From JAKFDI01 sp036676235 (GTDB lineage: Bacteria > Pseudomonadota > Gammaproteobacteria > Burkholderiales > Burkholderiaceae_C): a stretch of 64,000 bases of DNA. Below the pieces are notes generated by a model. It saw only the letters and a list, made by a program, of their open reading frames with translations, did no database searches and was not told the origin of the DNA. This document shows, piece by piece, positions 33,860-42,963 of the stretch. Location: positions 54,767 to 118,766 of the forward strand of contig JAKFDI010000096.1 of assembly GCA_036676235.1 (NCBI GenBank). Direction: 5' to 3'. Both the position numbers and the translations under genes were made by a program. How positions within the stretch are numbered: position 1 is the first letter of the stretch; each line of letters opens with the position of its first letter.

Positions 33860-34882
33860 TCACACGGCAAAGCCCTGCGGGTTGTCGCGCTGCCAGCGCC
33901 AGCTGTCTTCGCACATCGCGTCCAGCCCGCGCGTGGCCTGCCAGCCGAGCACCGAGCGCGCGAGCGACGGATCGGCATAGCAGGCGGCCACGTCGCCGGG
34001 ACGGCGCGCGACGATGTCGTAAGGCACGGGGCGCCCGCTCGCCTGCTCGAAGGCGCGCACCAGCTCCAGCACGCTGTAGCCGCGGCCGGTGCCGAGGTTC
34101 ACCGTGATGCCGCGGCCGGCGTCGAGCAGGTGATGCAGCGCGGCCACGTGGCCCTCGGCCAGGTCGAGCACGTGGATGTAGTCGCGCACGCCGGTGCCGT
34201 CGGGCGTGTCGTAGTCGTTGCCGAAGACCTGCAGGCGCGCTCGCTTGCCCACCGCCACCTGCGTCACGTAGGGCATCAGGTTGTTCGGCGTGCCGCGCGG
34301 GTCTTCGCCGAGGGTGCCGCTTTCGTGCGCGCCCACCGGGTTGAAGTAGCGCAGCAGGGCGATCTTCCAGGCCGGGTCGGCGCGTTCGACATCGCGCAGG
34401 ATGTCCTCGCTCACCAGCTTGGTCGCGCCGTAGGGGTTGGTGGCCGACAGGCGCGCGGTCTCGGGAATCGGCAGGCGCTCGGGGTCGCCGTAGACGGTGG
34501 CGCTGGAGCTGAACACCAGTGCGCGGCAGCCGTGCCGCTCCATTGCGCGGCACAGCGTGAGCAGGCCGCCGACGTTGTTGGCGTAGTAGGCCAGCGGTTT
34601 CTGCGTGCTCTCGCCCACCGCCTTGAAGGCCGCGAAGTGCACCACCGCATCGATGCGTTCGCGCGCGAACAGGTCATCCAGTCCGGCGGTGTCGCCCACG
34701 TCGGCCTGCACGAAACGCGGTTCCTGCCCCGCGAGGCGCCGCAGGCGGTTTAGCACCTCGGGCGAGCTGTTGGAGAAGTCGTCCAGCCCGATGACGCGAA
34801 AACCCGCCGCCAGCAGCGCCAGCCAGGTGTGCGAGCCGATGTAGCCCGTGGCGCCCGTCAACAGAACAGTCTTCATCTTCAT
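33860..34882 (-). CDS. galE: UDP-glucose 4-epimerase GalE
   Basis: The 340-residue SDR enzyme has LLTGATGYIGSHTWLALL, the catalytic SSSATVYGDPE serine and YGATK Tyr-x3-Lys pair, and the GalE-specific RYFNPVGAHESG and GVRDYIHVLDLAEGHVAAL. It interconverts UDP-glucose and UDP-galactose for the EPS. Repeats C and D flank the gene on both sides, so transcription from epsL to manC has two possible attenuation points. Confidence 0.96.
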   Translation of the reverse strand: MKMKTVLLTGATGYIGSHTWLALLAAGFRVIGLDDFSNSSPEVLNRLRRLAGQEPRFVQADVGDTAGLDDLFARERIDAVVHFAAFKAVGESTQKPLAYYANNVGGLLTLCRAMERHGCRALVFSSSATVYGDPERLPIPETARLSATNPYGATKLVSEDILRDVERADPAWKIALLRYFNPVGAHESGTLGEDPRGTPNNLMPYVTQVAVGKRARLQVFGNDYDTPDGTGVRDYIHVLDLAEGHVAALHHLLDAGRGITVNLGTGRGYSVLELVRAFEQASGRPVPYDIVARRPGDVAACYADPSLARSVLGWQATRGLDAMCEDSWRWQRDNPQGFAV

Positions 34883-34907
34883 TTCATCGCGCGACGTGCA
34901 AACTGGG

Positions 34908-35072
34908 GATCAAGCAAACGCCGCGGATCCGGCTCTGCCGGTCCGCTGGTGTGCCTCGCAGGCCGCGCCGGGCCAGTGGCCCGGCCCTTCGCCGGGCACG
35001 AAAGGTCCACTGGACCTTTCGTGTCCGGGCTCAGCCCCCTTGAGGGGGCGCGCGAAGCGCGTAGGGGGTGGG
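34908..35072 (+). repeat. Dispersed intergenic hairpin repeat, copy D
   Basis: A full-length copy of about 165 bp sits between the epsL stop and the galE start. The stem CCGGGCACGAAAGGTCCA pairs with TGGACCTTTCGTGTCCGG with one mismatch. The CGCGCTTCGCGCG end lies 4 bases beyond the epsL stop. Confidence 0.87.
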
Positions 35073-35076
35073 TGAG

Positions 35077-36282
35077 TCACCGCAAGACGAACTGGCCGAA
35101 ACAGCCGAAGATGTCGGCGTCGTAGGCGTTGTCGCGCGATTCGCGGGCGATGTTGCAGCCGACAGTGACGGCGCGCGTCGGCGACCAGTTCACGCCCAGC
35201 CCGTAGCTGTCCGCCGAACTGCTGGCGCTGCTGGCGAAGGAACTGCTGCGGTGGCGGATACGTGCGTTGAGCGAGGTCTTGGCCGTCAGTTCGTAGAGCG
35301 CCTGCAGACCGACCTGCGTGCTGATGCGGGCGCTGTCCACGTTGACCGGGTTCTGGTCGGGCGCGAACTGGAAGAAGGTGGTCTCGGTGCCGGTGTCGCG
35401 AATGGCCGAGGCGCTGAAGCTCAGCCGCCCGCCGGGGTTGAAGCCCCAGATGATCGAGCCCGTCACGCCCGACACGTCGGGGGTGATGGCGGTGGAGTAG
35501 TCCTGGTCGGTCAGGCTGATGCGGCCATCGAGCGTGCTGCGGCCGGTGGGCTTCCAGACGGCGGTGAAGTCGATGTCGCGGCGCTTGGACTTCTGCGGGC
35601 CGATGATGTTGGGCGCGGCGATCAGCGCGTTCGGCCGGTCGACCTCGGTGTAGCGCAGGCCGACGCCGAGGCTCAACAGGTCGGAGCTGCTCCAGCGCAG
35701 GCCGATGTTGGCGGTGTCCTGCGTGTTCTCGCGCACGATGTACTCGATGGTCGAATAGTCGACGCGGCGATTGGCGTAGCCCGCCTCGAGCGCGAGCGAC
35801 GCCGCGATGCCGTAGCGCACGCGCGCGGCCACCTGGCGCGCGTTCTCGATGTTCTTGCGGTTGATGACGATGGGCTGCAGATCGGGCGCGGTGTCGTTCG
35901 CCAGCCGCTGGCTCGCGCCCACGCTCAGGCTGCCCGACAGGCGCTCGATGGTCTCCCATTGCAGGCCGGCGCCGAGCGTGTAGCTCACGTTGTCGAGCAG
36001 CGACAGGTCGGCGTGCGAGTTGTTGTTGATCGAGCCACGCGCAAACACGCGCTGGCGGCCCAGCTGCGTGTCGACGCCGCCCAACAGGCCGACGCTCGTG
36101 ATGGTGTCCGACTGTTCGTTGGTCGGCGAACGGAAGACGTTCGATTCGTGCGTCACCCCGAGGCTCGCGCCGAGGTAGTACGGGCGTTCCTGCGCCCACG
36201 CGCCGGTGGCGCAGGCCGTCGCCGCGGCGACGGCGAGGAGGCGAAGCGGAAGACGGCGCGCGGGGCGTGCTTGGCGAATCAT
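35077..36282 (-). CDS. epsL: Outer-membrane beta-barrel protein EpsL
   Basis: The 401-residue protein has a signal peptide (LPLRLLAVAAATACATGAWA) and alternating beta strands typical of a barrel, such as YYLGASLGVTHESNVFRSPT, ASLALEAGYANRRVDYSTIE and LSLGVGLRYTEVD. It fits the XrtB-linked EPS outer-membrane protein EpsL, proposed to complete the export channel with EpsE. The C-terminal FGQFVLR is not a standard barrel-sorting end. It follows the initiating transferase gene by 80 bases. Confidence 0.85.
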   Translation of the reverse strand: MIRQARPARRLPLRLLAVAAATACATGAWAQERPYYLGASLGVTHESNVFRSPTNEQSDTITSVGLLGGVDTQLGRQRVFARGSINNNSHADLSLLDNVSYTLGAGLQWETIERLSGSLSVGASQRLANDTAPDLQPIVINRKNIENARQVAARVRYGIAASLALEAGYANRRVDYSTIEYIVRENTQDTANIGLRWSSSDLLSLGVGLRYTEVDRPNALIAAPNIIGPQKSKRRDIDFTAVWKPTGRSTLDGRISLTDQDYSTAITPDVSGVTGSIIWGFNPGGRLSFSASAIRDTGTETTFFQFAPDQNPVNVDSARISTQVGLQALYELTAKTSLNARIRHRSSSFASSASSSADSYGLGVNWSPTRAVTVGCNIARESRDNAYDADIFGCFGQFVLR

Positions 36283-36362
36283 GGACAGTCTCCAGGGTGG
36301 TTGTGCTTCGAGGCCCGCGGGCGCGAGCCGGCGCGTGAACTCAGTGGCGTCTCAGTGGCGGA

Positions 36363-37757
36363 TCAGTAAGCGTGGCGGTCGAAGAAGACCAGCCGGATGG
36401 TACGCACAATGATCTGCAGATCGAGCCCGAGGCTCCAGTTGCGCAGGTACTCCAGGTCGTACTCGACGCGCGCCTTCATCTTCTCGATGGTGTCGGTCTC
36501 GCCGCGGTGGCCGTTGACCTGTGCCCAGCCGGTGATACCCGGCTTCACCTTGTGGCGCACCATGTAGGCCTTGATGATGCGGCGGTACTCCTCGTTGTGC
36601 GCCACGGCGTGCGGGCGCGGCCCGACGATGCTCATGCGCCCCTGCAGCACGTTGAAGAACTGCGGCAGTTCGTCCAGCGAGGTGCGGCGGATGAAGGCGC
36701 CGAAGGGCGTGATGCGCGGGTCGTCCTTGGTCGCCTGGCGCACCACCGAACCGTTGTCCTGCGCGCGCATGGAGCGGAACTTGTAGACGATGATCTCGTC
36801 GCCGTCGAGCCCGTTGCGCCGCTGCCTGAAGATCACCGGGCCGGGCGAGGTGAGCTTCACGCCGATGGCAATGGCCAGCAGCAGCGGCGAGATGAGGATC
36901 AGGATGACGCTCGCGAGGATCACGTCGCTCACCCGCTTGACGAGGTCGTTGGTGCCGGTGAACGGCGTCTCGCAGATGCCCACCACAGGCACGCCGTTCA
37001 TGTCCTGCAGCCGGCCCTGGATGATGCTGATGCCGAACACGTCGGGCACGAAGAAGAGCGACGCCGTCGTGCCCTGCAACTGCTCCAGCAGCTCGACGAT
37101 GCGCGGCTGCGAGCCGAGCGGCAGGGTGATGTAGACCTCGCGAATGCCGTGCTGCGTGACGTACTCCGAGACTTCCTTCAGCCCACCCAGGCGCTGCGTG
37201 ATGGCGGCCTGGTCGAGCCGGTCGTCGGTGCGGTCGTCGAAGTAGCCGGTGAAGTCGACGCCGAGCTCGTGGCTCGCGTTCAGCGCCCGCGACACCTTCA
37301 CGCCCAGCGGCCCCGCGCCCACCACCACGGCGGAGCGGCGCGCCTCTGGCTTGGCGGCGTGGTACTTGACGACGCGGCTGCCGATCCACACCGCCGTCCA
37401 CTGCAGGATGGGCGTGGCGATGCCCCAGATCATCAGCGCGTCGGTGGCGAAATAGCGCAGGCTGCTGGTGGCGTAGCCGCACAGCGCGAGGATGACCAGC
37501 AGCGTGACCCATGACACCGTGAGGTCCACGGCGCCGGCCAGCAGGCTCTCGCGAAAACGGTTGCGCCCGGGGAAGGTGAGCGCAAACACGAGCAGGCACA
37601 AGGTCAGTTCGGGCCGGCCCATCGACACGCCGACCCAGGCGTTGGCGGCGGCCAGCGTGAGCACGGTGATTGCCGGTTCGAGGAACGCCGCGACCAGCGA
37701 GGTCACCGATTGGGGTGCGCTGTAGAAGGTTCTCTTGTAGGTGCGGTCTTCGAACAT
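36363..37757 (-). CDS. Undecaprenyl-phosphate glucose phosphotransferase (WcaJ-like)
   Basis: The 464-residue polyisoprenyl-phosphate hexose-1-phosphate transferase has four to five N-terminal TM helices, a CoA-binding-like middle domain (AVVVGAGPLGVKVSRALNAS) and the catalytic C-terminal domain: KRVSDVILASVILILISPLL, SPGPVIFRQRRNGLDG, YKFRSMRAQDNG, PQFFNVLQGRMSIVGPRPHA and KPGITGWAQVNGHRGET. It should attach the first sugar phosphate to undecaprenyl phosphate and start EPS assembly. It heads the reverse operon, so epsL, galE, manC and ugd follow. Confidence 0.94.
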   Translation of the reverse strand: MFEDRTYKRTFYSAPQSVTSLVAAFLEPAITVLTLAAANAWVGVSMGRPELTLCLLVFALTFPGRNRFRESLLAGAVDLTVSWVTLLVILALCGYATSSLRYFATDALMIWGIATPILQWTAVWIGSRVVKYHAAKPEARRSAVVVGAGPLGVKVSRALNASHELGVDFTGYFDDRTDDRLDQAAITQRLGGLKEVSEYVTQHGIREVYITLPLGSQPRIVELLEQLQGTTASLFFVPDVFGISIIQGRLQDMNGVPVVGICETPFTGTNDLVKRVSDVILASVILILISPLLLAIAIGVKLTSPGPVIFRQRRNGLDGDEIIVYKFRSMRAQDNGSVVRQATKDDPRITPFGAFIRRTSLDELPQFFNVLQGRMSIVGPRPHAVAHNEEYRRIIKAYMVRHKVKPGITGWAQVNGHRGETDTIEKMKARVEYDLEYLRNWSLGLDLQIIVRTIRLVFFDRHAY

Positions 37758-37970
37758 CGTTCCGAGGTGATCCCATGCCGGGGCTGCTCTGCGGCAGCTC
37801 CTCGGCATCTGCGTGCAACGATCGGGCCAGGCCGTCTTCGCACGCGGGGAATCGGAGGGGAGGACATGCCCGCTACACGTCGGACCCCCGGTTCAGTGAG
37901 CGCGGATTCTCCCTCAATCCACCGCGGCGGCTGTGACCGTTTCCTACCGGCTGCGGCGAGCCTGCCTGCC

Positions 37971-37976
37971 TACAAT
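37971..37976 (+). promoter_or_regulatory. Probable -10 box for ubiJ-ubiB
   Basis: TACAAT ends 6 bases before the ubiJ ATG. No good -35 is at the right spacing. If used, the transcript would start at or next to the start codon. Confidence 0.45.
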
Positions 37977-37982
37977 CCGCGG

Positions 37983-38549
37983 ATGTTTCGCACCCTGCAG
38001 CAGCTGGCCACCACGGCCGCGATGGAGCGCTTCGTGCTCCTGGCCAACCACGTGATCGCAAGCGAAGAGGCGGCGGTGCGCCGGCTCGCGCCGCATGCCG
38101 GACGCAGCATCCGCGTTGAGATGACGGGCTGGCCGTCGCTGCTGCCGGCGCTGCCTTCGCTGGTGTTCGGCATCACCCGCGCCGGCCTGCTGGAGTGGTC
38201 GGCCGCCGAAGCGCCGGCCACGGCCGATCTGGAATTGCGCGTCGACGCATCGCGCCCGGCGCACCTGCTGATGGAGGCCGCTTCGGGCCGGCGTCCGGCG
38301 GTCGAGGTGTCGGGCGACGCCGCGCTCGCGGCCGACGTGAGCTGGCTGATGGACAACCTGCGCTGGGACATCCAGGACGATCTCGCCCGGGTGATCGGCG
38401 AAGGCCCGGCGCGCGAGCTGGCCCGTGTCGGCGCGATGGTGGCGAACGGCCTGCGCGAGTCGGTCGCGATGCTCGCCCGTGTGCCCGACCGCTGGCGGCG
38501 CCGGGACGGCGACCACCCCGCGGGCGCCGACCAGCCGCCAGCGCGATGA
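37983..38549 (+). CDS. ubiJ: Ubiquinone biosynthesis accessory factor UbiJ (SCP2-like)
   Basis: The 188-residue protein has an SCP2 lipid-binding fold (GRSIRVEMTGWPSLLPALPS; VEVSGDAALAADVSWLMDNL; WDIQDDLARVIGEGPARELA), as in UbiJ, which helps the Ubi methyl- and hydroxylase complex. It overlaps ubiB by 4 bases (ATGA). This is the normal ubiJ-ubiB pair, here cut off from ubiE by the EPS locus. Confidence 0.88.
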   Translation: MFRTLQQLATTAAMERFVLLANHVIASEEAAVRRLAPHAGRSIRVEMTGWPSLLPALPSLVFGITRAGLLEWSAAEAPATADLELRVDASRPAHLLMEAASGRRPAVEVSGDAALAADVSWLMDNLRWDIQDDLARVIGEGPARELARVGAMVANGLRESVAMLARVPDRWRRRDGDHPAGADQPPAR

Positions 38550-40090
38550 GGCACCTCGCCCGGCTCGTCTTCATCGTCTTCACGGTTCTGCGATTCGGGC
38601 TGGACGAGCTGGCGCTCTCCGGCTTCAAGCGGCGCCGCGTGCGCCTGCTCTCGCGCCTGATCACCATCGGCCGCAACCTCGACGCCCCGCGCGGCCAGCG
38701 CTTGCGCATGGCGCTGGAGCGGCTGGGTCCGATCTTCGTCAAGTTCGGGCAGGTGCTGTCCACCCGGCGCGACCTTCTTCCGGCAGACATTGCCGAAGAA
38801 CTGGCGAAATTGCAGGATCGCGTGCCGCCGTTTCCTGCCGCGCAGGCCCGGCGCATGGTCGAGCAGGCCTTCGGCAAGCCGATCGACGCGGTGTTCACGA
38901 GCTTCGAGGCCGAGCCGGTGGCCAGTGCGTCGATTGCGCAAGTGCACTTTGCCGTGCTGAAAAGCGGCCGCGAGGTCGCGGTCAAGGTGCTGCGCCCCGG
39001 CATGCTGGCCGTGATCGACGACGACCTCTCGCTCATGCGCACGCTCGCGCGCTGGGTGGAGCGCTTGTCGCCCGACGCCAAGCGGCTCAAGCCGCGCGAA
39101 GTGGTGGCCGAGTTCGACAACTACCTGCACGACGAACTCGATCTCGTGCGCGAGGCGGCCAACGCGGCGCACCTGCGGCGCAACATGCTGGGCCTCGATC
39201 TGGTGCTGGTGCCCGAGATGGTGTGGGACTACTGCACCTCCACGGTGATCGTCATGCAGCGCATGCACGGCGTGCCGATCAACCAGCTGCAGCGGCTGCG
39301 CGACGCCGGCGTGGATATCCCCAAGCTCGCGCGCGACGGCGTGACGATCTTCTTCACCCAGGTATTCCGCGACGGCTTCTTCCACGCCGACATGCACCCG
39401 GGGAACATCCAGGTGAGCCTCGCGCCCGAGACCTTCGGGCGCTACATCGCGCTCGACTTCGGCATCGTGGGCACGCTCACCGAGGTCGACAAGGAATACC
39501 TCGCGCAGAACTTCATCGCCTTCTTCCGCCGCGACTACAAGCGCGTGGCCGAGCTGCATGTGGAGTCGGGCTGGGTGCCTGCGAACACGCGCGTCGATGA
39601 ACTCGAAGGCGCCATCCGCGCCGTGTGCGAACCGCACTTCGACCGGCCGCTGAAAGACATCTCGCTCGGCCAGGTGCTGCTGCGGCTGTTCCAGACCTCG
39701 CGCCGCTTCAACGTGGAGATCCAGCCCCAGCTCGTGCTGCTGCAGAAGACGCTGCTGAACGTCGAAGGGCTCGGCCGCCAGCTCGACCCCGAGCTCGATC
39801 TGTGGAGCACCGCCAAGCCCTTTCTCGAGCGCTGGATGCACGAGCAGATCGGCTGGCGTGGCCTGGTCGAGCGCTTCAAGAAGGAAGGGCCGCGCTACGT
39901 GCAGATGCTGCCCGAGCTGCCGCGGCTGCTGCATCGCGCGCTGCAGGAGCGGCCCGATGCCGCGCAGCATGCGCTGATCGCGCTGATACGCGAGCAGCGG
40001 CGCACCAACCGCCTGCTGGCGAGCTTGGCGTTCATCGCCTGGACCGCGGTGGTCGTGCTCGGCGTGGGCGCCTTCGTGCTGCTGGGCTGA
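38546..40090 (+). CDS. ubiB: Ubiquinone biosynthesis regulatory kinase-like protein UbiB
   Basis: The 514-residue protein of the ABC1/ADCK family has the KxGQ signature (FVKFGQVLSTRRDLLP), ASASIAQVHFAVLKSGREVA with the A-rich loop, HADMHPGNIQVS as catalytic loop and ALDFGIVGTL as metal loop. Two TM helices end the chain (SLAFIAWTAVVVLGVGAFVL). It supports ubiquinone synthesis through an ATPase activity. Length matches the family. Confidence 0.97.
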   Translation: MRHLARLVFIVFTVLRFGLDELALSGFKRRRVRLLSRLITIGRNLDAPRGQRLRMALERLGPIFVKFGQVLSTRRDLLPADIAEELAKLQDRVPPFPAAQARRMVEQAFGKPIDAVFTSFEAEPVASASIAQVHFAVLKSGREVAVKVLRPGMLAVIDDDLSLMRTLARWVERLSPDAKRLKPREVVAEFDNYLHDELDLVREAANAAHLRRNMLGLDLVLVPEMVWDYCTSTVIVMQRMHGVPINQLQRLRDAGVDIPKLARDGVTIFFTQVFRDGFFHADMHPGNIQVSLAPETFGRYIALDFGIVGTLTEVDKEYLAQNFIAFFRRDYKRVAELHVESGWVPANTRVDELEGAIRAVCEPHFDRPLKDISLGQVLLRLFQTSRRFNVEIQPQLVLLQKTLLNVEGLGRQLDPELDLWSTAKPFLERWMHEQIGWRGLVERFKKEGPRYVQMLPELPRLLHRALQERPDAAQHALIALIREQRRTNRLLASLAFIAWTAVVVLGVGAFVLLG

Positions 40091-40212
40091 GGCGCCTCTC
40101 GGCGGCTTTTGCCGCGATTCCCCGGGTTGCCGTCGCGCGCTGCGCCACTACACTTCGCGCCGTTTCGATCCCGCCCGCCCCCGACCGCACCGTTCGACCA
40201 GAGGAACCACCC

Positions 40213-41697
40213 GTGCTGATCGCCTTCGTCGTCCTCTACATGGCCGTCACCATCGCCATCGGCCTCGTCGCCGCCCGGCGGGTGAGCAACTCCAAGGACT
40301 ATCTCGTCGCCGGTCGCAAGCTGCCGCTGTACATGAACGTCGCGACGGTGTTTGCCACCTGGTTCGGCGCCGAGACGGTGCTGGCGGTGTCGGCCACCTT
40401 CGTGTCGGGCGGGCTCAACGGCATTCCGGGCGATCCCTTCGGCGCCTCGGTGTGCCTGGTGCTTGCGGCGCTGCTGTTCGCGCGCTTGTTCTACCGCATG
40501 AGCCTGCTGACCATCGGCGATTTCTACAAGCACCGCTACGGCAAGGCGGTGGAAGTGCTCACCAGCGTCTCCATCACGCTGAGCTATCTCGGATGGACCT
40601 CAGCGCAGATGACGGCGCTCGGCCTGGTGATCAGCGTGCTGTCGGGTGGTGCCGTATCGCTCGACCAGGCCATCATCGCCGGCGCGCTCATCGTGATGAT
40701 CTACACCCTCTTCGGCGGCATGTGGTCGGTGGCGTTCACCGACCTGTTCCAGACCGTGATCATCCTCATCGGGCTGACCGTAGTGGCCGTGGTCGTTGGC
40801 GACCTGGCCGGCGGCGCGCGCGAGGTGATCGCGCACGCCTCGGCGGCCGGCAAGCTCGACATGTTCCCGGCCGACATGAATGCGGCGGCGTGGTGGGCGA
40901 TGGCCGGTGCGTTCTTCGCCTTCGCCTTCGGGTCGATCCCGCAGCAGGACGTGTTCCAGCGCATGACGAGCGCCAAGGACGAGAAGACGGCGGTGCGCGG
41001 CACCATCCTCGGCGGCCTGCTGTACTTCTGCTTCGCCTTCGTGCCGATCTTCATCGCTTATGCCGCCTACATGACCGACCCGACGCTGGTGCAGCTGTTC
41101 GAGTCGGACGACGGCCGGGTGATCCAGCGCGTGCTGCCCGATGTGGTGCTCGGCAGCATGCCGGTATGGGCGCAGATTCTCTTCTTCGGCGCGCTGCTGT
41201 CGGCCATCCTGTCGACTTCCAGCGGCGCGCTGCTAGCGCCCACGGCCATCTTTACCGAGAACGTGCTCAAGCCCTTCGTGCCGCGCATGAGCGACCGGCA
41301 GATGCTGCTGCTGCTGCGCGTGATCCTCGTGTGCTTCACCGCTGCAGCGCTGCTGTTCGCGCTCAACAGCACGAGCACGATGTACGAGATGGTGCAGAAC
41401 GCCTACAACGTGACGCTGGTCGGCGCCTTCGTGCCGCTGATTGCGGGCGCCTACTGGAAGCGGGCCACCACGCAGGGCGCGCTCGCCGCCATCGTGATGG
41501 GTCTGCTCACCTGGTTTGTCGCGAACAATGCCGCGCCCGAGGCGATGATTCCGCCCAATCTGCTCGGGCTGTTCGCCTCGGCCCTCTTCATGGTCATCGG
41601 CTCGCTGGCTCCGCAGGTGCTCGCGCCGCGCGGCCACAGCGTCGAGCACACGATGCACCAGGCGAAGCAGGCCGAGCACCGCGCAGCGGCGCACTGA
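40213..41697 (+). CDS. Sodium:solute symporter family protein
   Basis: The 494-residue protein has about 13 TM helices and the SSS pattern: NSKDYLVAGRKLPLYMNV, ATWFGAETVLAVSATF, and FGSIPQQDVFQRMTSAKDEK. The solute cannot be named; proline, acetate and pantothenate carriers share the fold. The GTG start follows AGAGGA by about 8 bases. A TACACT at 40149-40154 may be its -10. It lies between ubiB and fmdB and has no partner gene. Confidence 0.9.
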   Translation: MLIAFVVLYMAVTIAIGLVAARRVSNSKDYLVAGRKLPLYMNVATVFATWFGAETVLAVSATFVSGGLNGIPGDPFGASVCLVLAALLFARLFYRMSLLTIGDFYKHRYGKAVEVLTSVSITLSYLGWTSAQMTALGLVISVLSGGAVSLDQAIIAGALIVMIYTLFGGMWSVAFTDLFQTVIILIGLTVVAVVVGDLAGGAREVIAHASAAGKLDMFPADMNAAAWWAMAGAFFAFAFGSIPQQDVFQRMTSAKDEKTAVRGTILGGLLYFCFAFVPIFIAYAAYMTDPTLVQLFESDDGRVIQRVLPDVVLGSMPVWAQILFFGALLSAILSTSSGALLAPTAIFTENVLKPFVPRMSDRQMLLLLRVILVCFTAAALLFALNSTSTMYEMVQNAYNVTLVGAFVPLIAGAYWKRATTQGALAAIVMGLLTWFVANNAAPEAMIPPNLLGLFASALFMVIGSLAPQVLAPRGHSVEHTMHQAKQAEHRAAAH

Positions 41698-41755
41698 ACG
41701 TGCGCTGAGTCGCGCGCGCGGGGCCTTTGCCACGGCGCCGAAACGGCCGCCGACC

Positions 41756-41761
41756 TATAAT
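41756..41761 (+). promoter_or_regulatory. Consensus -10 box for the fmdB-DUF502 genes
   Basis: A perfect TATAAT followed by an AT-rich tract lies 28 bases upstream of the fmdB start. A TTGCCA is 23 bases further upstream, too far for a standard -35. Confidence 0.6.
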
Positions 41762-41789
41762 TTTTGGTTTTCCAATCAAGGGCTTAGCC

Positions 41790-42167
41790 ATGCCGATCTA
41801 CGCTTACCGCTGCGAAGCCTGCGGCCACGCGAAGGACGTGCTCCAGAAGATTTCCGACCCGCTGCTCACCACCTGTCCGGCGTGCGGCGCCGAGGCATTC
41901 ACGAAGCAGGTTACCGCGGCGGGGTTCCAACTCAAGGGCTCGGGCTGGTACGTCACCGATTTCCGGGGCGGATCGAACGCGGGCGCACCGGCCAACGGCG
42001 CCGCGGGTGCCGACGCCAAGGGCGACAAGGGCGACAAGCCCGATGCGGCAAAGAGCGATGCAAGCCAGGCCGCAAAGCCTGCTGCGTCCGCTGCACCTGC
42101 CGCGGCCCCCGCTGCCGCAGCAGCGCCGGCGGCCTCCGGCGGAAGCGGCGGCACGCCCTCCGCATGA
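41790..42167 (+). CDS. FmdB family zinc-ribbon protein
   Basis: The 125-residue protein opens with the FmdB zinc ribbon MPIYAYRCEACGHAKDVLQK, with CxxC at residues 8-11 and CPACG about 20 residues later, then a GSGWYVTDFRGG segment. The last ~65 residues are a low-complexity Ala/Pro/Lys tail. The function is unclear; it may be regulatory. In Burkholderiales it regularly comes before DUF502 and aspS, as here. Confidence 0.92.
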   Translation: MPIYAYRCEACGHAKDVLQKISDPLLTTCPACGAEAFTKQVTAAGFQLKGSGWYVTDFRGGSNAGAPANGAAGADAKGDKGDKPDAAKSDASQAAKPAASAAPAAAPAAAAAPAASGGSGGTPSA

Positions 42168-42201
42168 CCGATCGCCTGTCGCACACGACCCGGACCGGCG
42201 C

Positions 42202-42849
42202 GTGAAGAAGTACCTCATTGCCGGGCTGCTGGTGTGGCTGCCGCTGGCCGTCACGATCTGGGTGCTGGGCTCGGTGCTCGGCCTGCTCGACGGCGTGTTC
42301 GCCTGGCTGCTCACCGGCGGCCAGGCGCTGCTGCCCGAGGCGGCCCGCCCGCCGCTGGAGATGCTCAAGCAGATCCCCGGCCTCGGCGTGATCGTGATGC
42401 TGGCCGGCCTGCTGCTGACCGGCGTGTTCGCCGCCAACATGGTGGGCCAGTGGTGGTTGCGCCAGGGCGCGAAGGTGCTGCACCAGATCCCGATCGTCAA
42501 GTCGATCTACAGCTCGGTCAAGCAGGTGTCCGACACGCTGTTCTCCAGCAGCGGCAACGCCTTTCGCGAGGCGGTGCTGGTGCAGTACCCGCGCACGGGC
42601 TCCTGGACCATTGCCTTCGTCACCGGCAAGCCCGGCGGCGAGGCGGCCTATCACCTCGACGGCGACTACCTCAGCCTGTACGTGCCCACCACGCCGAACC
42701 CGACCTCGGGCTTCTTCATCATGGTGCCGCGCAGCGACGTGGTGCCGCTGTCGATGAGCGTGGACGAAGCGCTGAAGTACATCATCTCGATGGGTGTCGT
42801 CGCGCCGCCGGTCTCCGTGATCCCGGTCGCGCGAAATCAGCCCGGTTGA
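42202..42849 (+). CDS. DUF502 family membrane protein
   Basis: The 215-residue protein has two N-terminal TM helices (YLIAGLLVWLPLAVTIWVLG; IVMLAGLLLTGVFAANMVG) and the DUF502 core IPIVKSIYSSVKQVSDTLFS, then VTGKPGGEA and PTTPNPTSGFFIMVP. The function is unknown. The GTG at 42202 is the only sensible start. It is conserved beside aspS. Confidence 0.93.
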   Translation: MKKYLIAGLLVWLPLAVTIWVLGSVLGLLDGVFAWLLTGGQALLPEAARPPLEMLKQIPGLGVIVMLAGLLLTGVFAANMVGQWWLRQGAKVLHQIPIVKSIYSSVKQVSDTLFSSSGNAFREAVLVQYPRTGSWTIAFVTGKPGGEAAYHLDGDYLSLYVPTTPNPTSGFFIMVPRSDVVPLSMSVDEALKYIISMGVVAPPVSVIPVARNQPG

Positions 42850-42963
42850 GCGCCCCGGGACCCGCTGAAACTGCGCTCAACCGCCACGGCTGCACCGACC
42901 AGCGCCCCGCTTTCGCCGCCCGCCACCGTGCGCGGCGCTCGACCCCGACACTGGAGTGAATCA

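Noticed and set aside
30661..35072. Reading frames through the hairpin repeats (basic, Gly/Pro-rich peptides joined to ugd and epsL frames)
   Set aside because: They are translated repeat DNA joined to true genes; the same peptide recurs only because the repeat recurs.
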